Of a DNA stretch of 64,000 nt, positions 45,523-55,177 are shown one piece after another. A program made the position numbers and the translations under genes. Under the pieces are notes generated by a model. The model did no database searches. It was given only the letters and a program-made list of their open reading frames with translations, and had not been told where the DNA came from. The DNA lies in contig NW_026731691.1 of NCBI RefSeq assembly GCF_028476545.1, positions 161,517 to 225,516 on the forward strand. The letters run 5' to 3'. The stretch comes from Physella acuta (taxonomy: Eukaryota; Mollusca; Gastropoda; Physidae). Every line of letters starts with the position of its first letter. Position 1 is the stretch's first letter.

Positions 45523-45704
45523 CAGTGTTTCTTCCAGACTTTTTTCGCCGGGGGGGGGGGGGGAGGCACTTGAAATTTTCGGGGGGGGGGGGGGGGCGGT
45601 AGACTTTTTTCGGACACTGTTAAATGTATTTATTTTCTATATAAATTCCTATTATTTCGGGGGGACGCCCCCCACCCCCGAAGAGATGCCTGGAAGAAAC
45701 TCTG
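45523..45704. mobile_element. hAT-type G-rich MITE, copy 3, with perfect target duplication
   Basis: CAGTGTTTCTTCCAGAC and GCCTGGAAGAAACTCTG ends; flanks 45515-45522 and 45705-45712 are both CAAGTATA. 182 bp, long G-runs, no coding capacity. Confidence 0.94.
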
Positions 45705-45714
45705 CAAGTATAGA

Positions 45715-46800
45715 CTCCAAGATCATCTATCAAGTATATATTTTAGCCCTTGAAAGAATGATTTAAAACGCGCCCATTCTTCTCGTTTCTTCTACCAGTA
45801 CACATCGATTAGCTGACGAGTGTTGCACTGTTTCCAAGTTTCTCGCTCGCCCCTAGGCGACGAGCCTCGGCTCAAGATGTCGGAAGGTCACTTCCGGTGA
45901 TCCAATTCTAAATTCGACGCCATGTCGTACAACTTCCGGGTCGCCATTGAAATGAACAGCAGGTGCCCTGTGACGTAGTACACACGTTTGAAGCCTCTTT
46001 ATGAACTGTGGCTCTTCTGAAATAGATCTACTTGTTGTTCATTACGATTCAGCTGAAGTATTATAATGTAATTTTAAGATACTTTAAAGTACAACTGAAG
46101 TATTATAATGTAATTTTAAGATACTTTAAAGTACAATTGAAATTTTAATTGTTCGTGTTGTAATGGTAATGTTGATCAAGCCCGGAATGTAAAAATGTAG
46201 TTGTTTTGTGTTTTTAATTGTGATGCTGTTAAAATTCTAATTGAAATTGTAGATGTGAGTTATAATCAAATCTAAATGAGATAGAACAAGATCGGATAAT
46301 AAAAGAATCGTACAGGTTTATTTATAAGTAGGTGTGTGTGTGGGGGGGGGGGGGGGTGTGTGTTTGGATTGGGGGTAGAGACTGGAGGGGGGTAGGGTTG
46401 GTGGGGCGTAGTGTCTGGCGTTGACGGTGAGACGTTAATTAGAAAATTACAGAAATAATTACAGAAAACTCACTTGAGGCTTAATTGTGGATGAATGACG
46501 ATGGTTGTCGGTCAGTAGATGGTACTCACTCCATGACCTAACCAGTGAGTAATCAGAAGCGATTACTCAACGAATGACCTAATTAGTGTGTTTGATAACA
46601 TAATGACACAATGATTATGTTTGGCTAATGACCCAATGATTGTGTCAGAGAATGACCTAACGATTGTGTTTTTAATGACCTAATGAGCAATCAGTACCTG
46701 TTGCTAAAGCAATGACTAACGATTGTGTGGCGAATAATTATTAGCCGATACAAAACAAATGATTGTGTTAGCTAACGAAGTAATGATTGCGTTCGAGAGT
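45715..46800. other. spacer with a GC-richer island and a 40-bp duplication
   Basis: 45760-45990 is GC-richer with short open frames but no recognised protein. ACTGAAGTATTATAATGTAA and the next 20 bp are repeated in tandem at 46050-46135. 46550-46790 has loose AATGACCTAATGATTGTGTT repeats. Confidence 0.55.
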
Positions 46801-46805
46801 AAGCA

Positions 46806-47090
46806 TCTGTCACCAGTGACCACCACAAACCGCCCATCTGTCACCAGTGACCACCACAAACCGCCCATCTGTCACCAGTGACCACCACAAACCGCCCATC
46901 TGTCACCAGTGACCACCACAAACCGCCCATCCGTCACCAGTGACCACCACAAACCGCCCATCTGTCACCAGTGACCACCACAAACCGCCCATATGTCACT
47001 AGTGACCGCCACAAACCGTCCATCTGTCACTACTGACCGCTACATACCGCCCATCTGTCACCAGTGACCGCCACAAACCGCCCGAGGCAT
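46806..47090. repeat. 31-bp minisatellite
   Basis: Nine units of CATCTGTCACCAGTGACCAC plus CACAAACCGCC. GTCACCAGTGAC is a 12-bp near-perfect palindrome in each unit. Confidence 0.95.
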
Positions 47091-47419
47091 GACACGACAT
47101 ATCCCAGTGCACTGACCACCAGTCCAGGCTTTCTTTCGCTGCCCTCATGGCATTTAGCTACCAGCTGACATTTCCTTGTCTGGGTTGGGTTAGTTCACCC
47201 TCCTAAAGCAGGCGATAGGTTAGGGTTGGGGCTAACGTTGAGTTTCGGTTTGGAGATAGACACATTTTCATTAGTCATGAGACTATTCAATTAGGCGTGC
47301 ACTGTTGAATAGAAAAGTACATTAATATAACTCAAGTAGGGAGAGATGCGTTGTCTTGTTATTGATAAATATTCACACGAACGTGCATAGTTGGGGAATT
47401 TGTTCTTGTGCATGTAACC

Positions 47420-47795
47420 TGACTTGTTCTGGACATGTTCCAGAACTTGTAGCGACTTGTTCGAGAACTGAGAGGGACTTGTTCTGGAACTTGAACCGGG
47501 GCATGTTCCAGAACCTAATGGATTTGTTTCAGAGAGTTGAGGACCTTTTCCAGAACGTGTATGACTTGTTCCAGAACTTGTATGGCCTTGTTTCAGATTT
47601 GTAGGAATCTGTTACAAAAATTATAGGGGCTTGTTCTGAAACTTGAACCGGTACTTGTTCCAAAACGTGTATGGACTTGTTCCAAACGTGTAGGGACCTG
47701 TTCCAGATCTTGTATGGACTTGTTCCAGAACTTGTATGGGCGTGTTCCATGATTTGTATGGACGTGTTCCAGAACTTGTATGGACGTGTTCTTGC
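47420..47795. repeat. 22-bp minisatellite, array 2
   Basis: More diverged units of ACTTGTTCCAGAACTTGTAT plus GG, same family and orientation as the array at 44975. Confidence 0.9.
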
Positions 47796-48087
47796 ACGAC
47801 TGATCTCAATACTTTTACTTACACCATATCCAGTACTATTTCTGTAACTTGTCCCATACAACAAATCCATCCAACAAATCCCAGCACTCCCCCCCCCCCC
47901 CCTTACACTCACTGTCTAGCCTACATAGAAATCTTAATTAAAGCTCAGGCTTAGGGACGCCGGAGCTAAATGGGACGCCGGAGCTTAATGGGACGTTCTG
48001 TCGTCACAAAGATTCTATTAGACGAATTATTTTTTGTTCTACTGGCTCACAATTATCTTAAAGTGGAATTTAATTATCTTTTTTTTT

Positions 48088-48755
48088 GTCCGTCTGTCTG
48101 CGTGTCTGTCTGTGTCTGTGTGTGCATTGTGTATGTCTGCATTGTGTCCGTGTGTCTGTATGTCTGTGAGTCTGTGTGTCTGTGTGTGTGTCTGTGTGTC
48201 TGTGTGTCTGTGTGTCTGTGTGTCTGTGTGTCTGTGTGTCTGTGTGTCTGTGTGTCTGTGAGTGTGTGTCTGTGTGTCTGTATGTCTGTGAGTCTGTGTG
48301 TCTGTGTGTGTGTCTGTGTGTCTGTGTGTCTGTGTGTCTGTGTGTCTGTGTGTCTGTGAGTGTGAGTCTGTGTGTCTGTGTGTCTGTGTGTCTGTTTGTC
48401 TGTGTGTCTGTGTGTCTGTGGGTCTGTGTGTCTGTGTGTCTGTGTGTCTGTTTGTCTGTGTGTCTGTGTGTCTGTGGGTCTGTGTGTCTGTGAGTCATTG
48501 AGTTTGTGTGTCTGTTTTTCTGTGTGTATGTATGTCTGTGCCTCTATGAGTCTGTGAGTCTGTGTGTCTGTGTGTCTGTGAGTCTGTGTGTCTGTATGTC
48601 TGTGCCTCTGTAAGTCTGTGTGTCTGTATGTCTGTGTCTGTATCTGTGTGTCTGTGTGTCTGTATCTGTGTGTCCGTGTCTGTGTATCTGTGGGTATGTG
48701 AATCTGTGAGTCTGTGTGTGTATGTGTCTGTGCGTCTGTGTGTCTGTGCGTTGTT
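48088..48755. repeat. (TGTGTGTC)n microsatellite, ~670 bp
   Basis: Eight-bp units with AGTC, TATG and GGTC variants. Long open frames of VCLCVCVS on one strand and HRHTDTQT on the other are artefacts of the 8-bp unit. Confidence 0.97.
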
Positions 48756-48759
48756 TTTT

Positions 48760-49475
48760 TCGGGTCGTTCGGTTCGTCCGTCCGTCCGTCCGTCCTTACG
48801 ATTGCTTGTCAGCCTGTTAAAAAAAGAGAGACTGAAAATTAGACCCTAAAAAACGTCACTTAGCGCTAGCTATTGATTACACAACCGCCCTTACAGAATA
48901 CAAGTCGGTACCCGCTGTCATTACGTAGGGACAAATCTAATATCAAATACCCGTGCCGCAAAACAAAACCTTTGATACAGATTGTATGAGGATGGGATCA
49001 AAGGTCGCGGCTATATCCTAGCAATCAGACGTCACAGAACTGTGCTCTACGTCATTCATCTATGACGCCGCAGGACTAGCCTCCCCTTAGTTTTATTTTT
49101 TAAACTGAGATAATACGGAGAAGATGATCGGTAAAGATTTTTTTTCAAAGGGACAGGGAGATGGATGGGGGGTAGGGGGATTAGGGGTGGGGGGTTGGAT
49201 TCGGATCTTAGATATGAAGGAGATTAATGGAATGAGCGCAGACGAATGTATTTCTGCCAGCTCTCAGAAATTCTGGAACCTATTAGGAAAATCTTATTGA
49301 TTAGGTTCTTTTTGTTTACTTGATATTCAGGCGTTGGGTCAGAATTACCAACGGTTAAATGGGGGAGGGTGGATATGAAGGGAAAAGGGGGGGGGCGGTG
49401 ATGTTGTATATATTTCTTCTGTGTTTGACTTTAGGTAAGTGTGTAAAATGTTTAGTTCAATTGTTTTTTTTTTTA
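48760..49475. other. spacer with mixed composition
   Basis: CCGTCCGTCCGTCCGT near 48780, then unique sequence with G-runs at 49170-49195 and 49387-49396. No gene recognised. Confidence 0.5.
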
Positions 49476-49479
49476 AATT

Positions 49480-49669
49480 TTTTTGGAGGTACCGAACCCT
49501 ACTAATTTCATGAGCGCAATCACAGAATTCTTAATTGTTCTTTTGTCCACACTGACATAATCCGATCGTGAATCGTAAGAGTCGGGTTAGTGTCTTGACT
49601 TCCGCCGAACCCCCCGACACTGAATTACCAAACCCTGGGGTTCGATCGAACCCAGGTTAAGAACCACTG
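49480..49669 (-). mobile_element. remnant of a hAT (Charlie-like) DNA transposon end
   Basis: Read on the minus strand it begins CAGTGGTTCTTAACCTGGG, then TTCGATCGAACCCCAGGG, and continues AGTCAAGACACTAACCCG. This is the terminal structure typical of Charlie-type hAT elements. The opposite end is not recognisable, so it is truncated. Confidence 0.7.
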
Positions 49670-50205
49670 GTTTAGCTTGTTGGATATGTTGTTGGATGTG
49701 TTGTTAATTGTGTTGTTGGATGTGTTGTTGGATGTGTTGTTGGATGTGTTGTTGGATGTGTTGTTGGATGTGTTGTTGGATGTGTTGTTGGATGTGTTGT
49801 TGGATGTGTTGTTGGATGTTTTGTTGGATGTGTTGTTGGATGTGTTGTTGGATGTGTTCTTGGTTGTGTTCTTGGTTGTGTTCTTGGTTGTGTTGTTGGT
49901 TGTGTTGTTGGTTGTGTTGTTGTTTGTGTTGTTGGGTGTGTTGCTAGATGTGTTGTTGTTTGTGCTGTTGGATGTGTTGTTGTTTGTGATGTTAGATGTG
50001 TTGTTGGTTGTGTTGTTGAATGTGTTTTGGTTTCAGGTGAGTAGAACCACTGGTTTAGCTTGTTGGATATGTTGTTGGATGTGTTGTTGGATGTGTTGTT
50101 GGTTGTGTTGTTTGATGTGTTGTTGGTTGTATTGTTTGATGTGTTGTTGGTTGTGTTGTTGGATGTGCTGTTGTTCGTGTTGCTGGATGTGTTTTGATTT
50201 CAGGT
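49660..50205. repeat. 12-bp minisatellite that includes the hAT end
   Basis: Units GTTGGATGTGTT with many variants. A block beginning AGAACCACTGGTTTAGCTTG, which spans the hAT terminus, occurs at 49660 and again near 50043, so the array and transposon tip were duplicated together. Confidence 0.9.
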
Positions 50206-50209
50206 GTGT

Positions 50210-50690
50210 AGGGTGTTTTATGTTGTTCGTGTTAGCTGTAATAAATAGAACACGATTACACTTTCAGAACGCTATACCTATCCTAGTCACTCGCTCTATA
50301 AACTGTGGTGAGTTTTGTAGAAATCCCGGAAGGACCCAGTTCAAATAAAAACAAAGAAAGAATGTTTAGCCTCTAAACCAGAGAGCTGCTATCTGTTTAC
50401 AGCCTACAGTCCTACCCAGCCAGCACATCATCAAATGTACGGCCTGCCCCAACATTGGGATTAGGTGAGCCACGTCTGATTGAGATAACAAGGGCAAGTG
50501 GGGTGGGGGGGGGGGTGGGGGACATAGTGACCAGCTGATCTCTGTGATTATGTCATGGTTGTTGTGTTTGGTTTGTTGATTAAGCGCAGTGAATAGTGAC
50601 ATTAGTGAGACACTTGTACGGGTGTTTGATGACTGTTGTGGTCAGGGTTTCTTTCTGGCGTTTTCTTAATTTTAATGTCGGACGGGGGTT
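50210..50690. other. spacer
   Basis: No gene or repeat family recognised; one G-run at 50502-50520. Confidence 0.5.
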
Positions 50691-50693
50691 TCC

Positions 50694-50865
50694 TCCAACA
50701 CAATTAATTATTACGTGTCAACATGTAATACAGGACGTTGTCTCCAAATTTAGCCTGCTTTTGTTTTTATTTGCTTCAAAAGCATTTGTCTATCCAAGAA
50801 CAAAGCACTAGGCAGCAGTTTTTTTTAAATTTTGGATTTGTCTCTCCTAGTACGGGTTGCTGTCA
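50694..50865 (-). mobile_element. tRNA-derived SINE body without head (family 1)
   Basis: Contains AATTATTACGTGTCAAC, TTTAGCCTGCTTTTGTTTTT, TCCAAGAACAAAGC and TTGTCTCTCCTAGTACGGGT, matching the 21797 copy up to the point where the tRNA head should begin. Confidence 0.65.
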
Positions 50866-50879
50866 GATAAAATTAAATA

Positions 50880-51140
50880 GGCATCCAATTAAGTCAAATT
50901 TGATGTCAGATTGCAATAAATGCATTGTCATCGGGTCGTGACCCACGTGCCAAGTTTGAAACGAATCGGTCAGCTAGAAGTGATCGAAATTTCGCTCGGC
51001 AGTTTCCATTCATGACGACAGACAGAAAGACAGATAAACAAATAGATAGACAGACATACAGAGAAAGCATGTTAAATAAAAGCTTTTAATTACAACAAAA
51101 TGCACTATTTGACTTCGCTATTATATAAGACGAAGCTTTA
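50880..51140 (+). mobile_element. possible non-autonomous element with internal GACA tract
   Basis: Interior CAAGTTTGAAACGAATCGGT, then GACAGACAGAAAGACAGA, then a CTTCG...CGAAG hairpin end (ACTTCGCTATTATATAAGAC). The order resembles the 0.7-kb element, but the sequence is different. Borders are approximate. Confidence 0.4.
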
Positions 51141-51319
51141 TATTTCTTTATTACAGAAATAGTATTAAACTGAACAAAAGCTTTATAAAGATCGAACAAA
51201 CGGGATCGGAAAGTTGATAAGCTAGGCGACCGTATTAGAAACGTCAATCAAAGTTCCGAACTCGGAACAGAATCAGATCTTCCGTCTGGGTATAGGATTT
51301 TTGACCAGGGAAGAAAATC

Positions 51320-51548
51320 CTTGCCTAGAAGATTTTCTTGGTCGGACTTTCTCCCTCTAACAAAAAACCCTTGCCTAGAAGATTTTCTAGGTCGGACTTT
51401 CTCCCCCTAACAAAAAATCCTTGCCTAGAAGATTTTCTAGGTCGGACTTTCTCCCTCTAACAAAAAACCCTTGCCTAGAAGATTTTCTAGGTCGGACTTT
51501 CTCCCCCTAACAAAAAATCCTTGCCTAGAAGATTTTCTTGGTCGGACT
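51320..51548. repeat. ~50-bp minisatellite with a hairpin in each unit
   Basis: Five units containing TTGCCTAGAAGATTTTCTAG and GTCGGACTTTCTCCC. CCTAGAA-GATT-TTCTAGG is an exact 7-bp stem. Alternate units carry ACCC or ATCC, so the real repeat is a dimer. Confidence 0.93.
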
Positions 51549-51559
51549 CCCTAACAAAT

Positions 51560-53205
51560 GTCTTCCTTGGTCCCAAAAGAATGTGACCTAAAATGTCAAT
51601 TTCCATTGGCTAATGAAATCAGCTGATACAGGGGTAGCGTATGACGTGAGGGGAAGCAAAGGGAGAGAATCATGGCAAAAATCTCCACTCGAAGGCCGTT
51701 TTTAACGAAGGAAGAGCAGATCTAAGGTTGTTTGGGGTTTTTGGGAGGGAGGGGAGAGTTATCTTTTGATAGTGCAGACAGAGTGATTGGATTTGTCACG
51801 TGGCTGTTTTGCTTCAATTTCATTGGTTGTCTATTGACAGTACTAGGCTGATTACTAACCTTAAATTATTGTGTGTATTTCGTTTTAGTAGGCAAACTCT
51901 GTGAGTTTTTTTTCTAGTTTAATGCAATGATTTAAGATCTGATAATTTTCACCGCTGTTAAATTACATTACCTTTTAGCTGTAGTAGAGTAGTTGTAGCA
52001 ATGTGGTTGTGTTACTGTAGCTGTAGCACTGTGGTTGTGTAAATGATGCCACTACTTCATTAAAGATTAAACTATACGAAGTGACTACTCGGAAAAAGAT
52101 TTTTCGGCAGAAAATACGAAAGTCAATAGTTCTGCGCATGCGCAGTGACCTTAATAGCTGCGCTAGGGTTGGGCTAGGGTTAGCGCTAGGGCTAGGGCTA
52201 GGGCCAGGGTTAAGGTTAGGGTTGTGCGTTCTGTTTGTAAACACACGCATGCGCAGTACCATCGTAAAACATCGCCGAGAATTAAGGCGGTAGTTTCCTA
52301 ACTATACTTTTTTTCTACAGTCCAAACGTGTTTTCCTATCCATTACTGTTTTATTCTTTAATTTAAAAAAAAGATTATTTTCATACTCCCTAGCAGCCTT
52401 ACCTGATGGTAGAATCCATTGTTTTCAAATGGACAAGAGATCACTTATCCAACAATGAGCCTGCCTGCTCGTGTTTTGCTTTGTTGTGATCGGTTTTGAA
52501 AACCAGTTGACAATTGATCGATTCGGTGAATGAATACGCATCGATTTCGAACAGTGACCCATAAAAAAACGAACAAAAATAGTTATTGTTTTTTTTTTAA
52601 AAATAAATCGATTCCAAAAGTTTTAAAACGATATATTACAATTCAAAATCAATTTCAATATTTAAATTGGGAAAAAAATTGATTTGTGAAGAGCACTTAC
52701 GTGAAATCCTTGACCGAATGAGTTTTCTGTGTTTTGTAAAGGACTGAACTGTTTTCTACTGACGTAAGTTTTACGAGGATTAATATATGATAGTTTTTGT
52801 TTTTCATTCACGTTTGATAAGTTGATAATCGTTCATTCATATATTGAAGAAAACAGTCAGATAAATGTGTTCAAAATTTTAATCTATATCGTTATTAATA
52901 TTTTAATGATTTTTTTTTTTTTTTTAAATTGAGAGTTAGCGTTGTAAAAAGAAAGTTTATAAATACTTGGAAAGCGTATTAAGTTTTAATTAATATTTTG
53001 GATGTATAATACATTATAAAATACGTTATTAAATTAAATAAAGTGTTTTTAATTGGTAAATGCTAATTATTTAAAATAGATTAAATTATTATGACTAAAT
53101 AGTTTTCAAGCAAACAATGGATGATGGCAACAAAACAAATATAAGTAACACACGCAGCTAATGACTATGTCAACAATGGAGCAAAAAGTAATGAAGGGTT
53201 CATGG
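51560..53205. other. spacer with GCGCATGCGC sites and telomere-like words
   Basis: TGCGCATGCGCA at 52132-52143 and a related CGCATGCGCA at about 52246 flank a GCTAGGG/GTTAGGG stretch (52155-52222). The rest is AT-rich; no gene recognised. Confidence 0.5.
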
Positions 53206-53209
53206 TAAA

Positions 53210-53872
53210 CATATCTTCACTGGAACTGATGACATGCTTAAGTAATCCAATGTGAGACACTTAATACTTCAGATGTGAAGTACGCTTCATGCTTCAGATG
53301 TGAAACACGCTTAATGCTTCAATGTGAAGCAAGCTTAGTGCTTTAGATGTAAAGAACGCATAATGCTATGCTTCGAATATGAGGTACTCAATGTTTCAGA
53401 TGTGAAGCACGCTTAATAAATCAAATGTGAAGTACTCTTAAGGGATCAGATATGCACCACAATTAGATCTGGGATACACAGAAAAAATATCTGATTTTAT
53501 ACGCACTTAAAACATGTGAAACACTCTTAATTAATCTGATTGTAAAAGCATATATATTATTTGATGTGATACACACTAAATAAATTAACTGTGAAACACA
53601 CTTAATGTATTAAATGTGAAACATACTTAATGAATCACATGTGAAACAGACTTAATAAATCAAATGTGAAACAGCCTTAATAAATCAAATGTGAAACAGC
53701 CTTAATGAATCAGATGTGAAACAGACTTAATGAATCAGATGAGAAACAGACTTAATGAATCAGATGTGAAATAGACTTAATGAATCAGATGTGAAACAGA
53801 CTTAAATGAATCAGATGTGAAACAGACTTAATGAATCAGATGTGAAACAGACTTAATGAATTAGATTTGCAA
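53210..53872. repeat. 25-bp minisatellite, degenerate at its left end
   Basis: Units AATCAGATGTGAAACAGACT plus TAATG, clean at 53640-53870 and decayed before. Confidence 0.9.
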
Positions 53873-53958
53873 CACACAACTTGACTATTAGCCATACATT
53901 TTAAGCGTCATGGAATAAAAAAATTAAATAATAAATGATGCATGGGTTTAAAAAAAAC

Positions 53959-54542
53959 GGTAAAACCTTAGTTTAGCGTCGGTTATTATTCCGGAATCGT
54001 ATAGCAGTAAAAAACAGTAAAACAATGCCAAAGTCTGTCACACACTTCCGGAATTCACCGGAAGTACTGTAAACCATACTTTATTTGGCGTCATCTTTTA
54101 TTTTTATACAGAATGTTTAAAATTTGGATAGATTTATTTTTGTAATCATTTTTACATTTGGTAATCATTTTTACTATTTTCGTAATCTAGATTTTTTTAC
54201 TTGGCCTAGCAGCTAGATATCTAGCTAGATCTAGATCTAATTAATTAATGGTCGCAAATCCGCTGCAAGCCAAAAACATTAAATTATAACATTTGACTTC
54301 ATTATTTATAATAATATATGTTGATTTTTTTTTTTTTTTTTTTAGATCTACTAATTTAAATCTACTATTATATTTATTCTTGTTTCCTTTTGTTGATTAA
54401 ACTTAAAAAATTAAAACAATTTACTACAATCGACTTTCAATTTATTTATATTTCAATGGTCAAATAAACCATGGTTTACCGTAACTCTAGTAACTCAACA
54501 AACATTACCCGATAATTTCCGACGCTAAACTAAGGTTTTACC
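53959..54542. mobile_element. 584-bp Merlin-like non-autonomous DNA transposon
   Basis: Perfect 24-bp terminal inverted repeats beginning GGTAAAACCTTAGTTTAGCG and ending with the complement CGCTAAACTAAGGTTTTACC. Flanks 53951-53958 and 54543-54550 are both AAAAAAAC. Eight-bp duplications with GG termini fit the Merlin superfamily. Interior contains a second weak inverted pair (AGTACTGTAAACCATAC and AACCATGGTTTACCGTAACT). No transposase frame. Confidence 0.85.
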
Positions 54543-54550
54543 AAAAAAAC

Positions 54551-54939
54551 ATTGAATTACTTAAACACTAATAGGATTAAATATTTAACTTAAAACCACA
54601 CTTCTTTCATCCAATCATGACAAAATTACGGTCATTATTTTCTCTAAAAGTTATTCTGTTAAAACAATGCCGAGAACAAATGAGAATGAAAGAGTGAGCG
54701 ATAATTGCTGAGTATAAAACAGGAGTGCAAGAACTGGCATTGGGTGAGCATGTTGAATATAGGTCAAGGTCAGCCAAGGTGTCCGGCTGTTCCCGTGTGT
54801 TGTTTATGACTGAGATTAGTTTGTTGTACCTTCCCCCAACTTGGGGGGGGGTCTTGTCTGGTACTGTTTGAGACTCCCTTCCCTAATACCTGCCTACAGA
54901 AATATCTTTATAACTTTACTAAGCTACAGGGGGGTCTGG
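54551..54939. other. 3' flank of the CAP-like exon
   Basis: Unique sequence; no clear poly(A) hexamer for the minus-strand gene was found. Confidence 0.45.
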
Positions 54940-55170
54940 TTAAACTTCCTGTGGGTGCTGCTTGCCGCCCCGGCGGTTCCTGAAGCGGTTCCAGATGTTG
55001 TCGTGGGACTGGACGTTCTCGTGTCGGCCGGACGCCATCAGCCGGTTGGGTGCCGGTTGCCGGCCGAACGTCCGGTCGACCTCGTTGTCGTAGATGCAGA
55101 CGAGTTGCCGGGTGTAGTTGGGACAGCTCTTGGTGGCGCAACCCATGGAGCTGGTCATCGGTTGGAGGAC
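54940..55170 (-). CDS. last exon of a probable CAP/SCP-family secreted protein (partial)
   Basis: Acceptor TCTATTCCAG at 55171 opens a 76-residue exon that ends in TAA. It begins VLQPMTSSMGCATKSCPNYT, then QLVCIYDNEVDRTFGRQPAP, then a basic Arg/His-rich tail (NIWNRFRNRRGGKQHPQEV). The order xTQ|V..., GCA..C, (L)VC.Y and G.QP is that of the CAP domain after its HYTQVVW motif (cysteine-rich secretory proteins, venom allergen 5). The exon would start exactly after the Gln, and the usual Trp is replaced. The basic tail is not part of the family. The upstream exons are not in the readable sequence to the right and probably lie past the window. Could also be an unrelated cysteine-containing secreted protein. 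Confidence 0.55.
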   Translation of the reverse strand, partial: VLQPMTSSMGCATKSCPNYTRQLVCIYDNEVDRTFGRQPAPNRLMASGRHENVQSHDNIWNRFRNRRGGKQHPQEV

Positions 55171-55177
55171 CTGGAAT

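Noticed and set aside
46806-47090. CRISPR-like array of 31-bp repeats
   Set aside because: Repeats are directly contiguous with no unique spacers, and the genome is eukaryotic.
48034-48849. Cys/Val/Ser-rich frames that look like cysteine-rich peptides
   Set aside because: They are translations of a (TGTGTGTC)n microsatellite.
52155-52222. True telomeric repeat
   Set aside because: Only degenerate GCTAGGG/GTTAGGG words over 70 bp, interior to the sequence.
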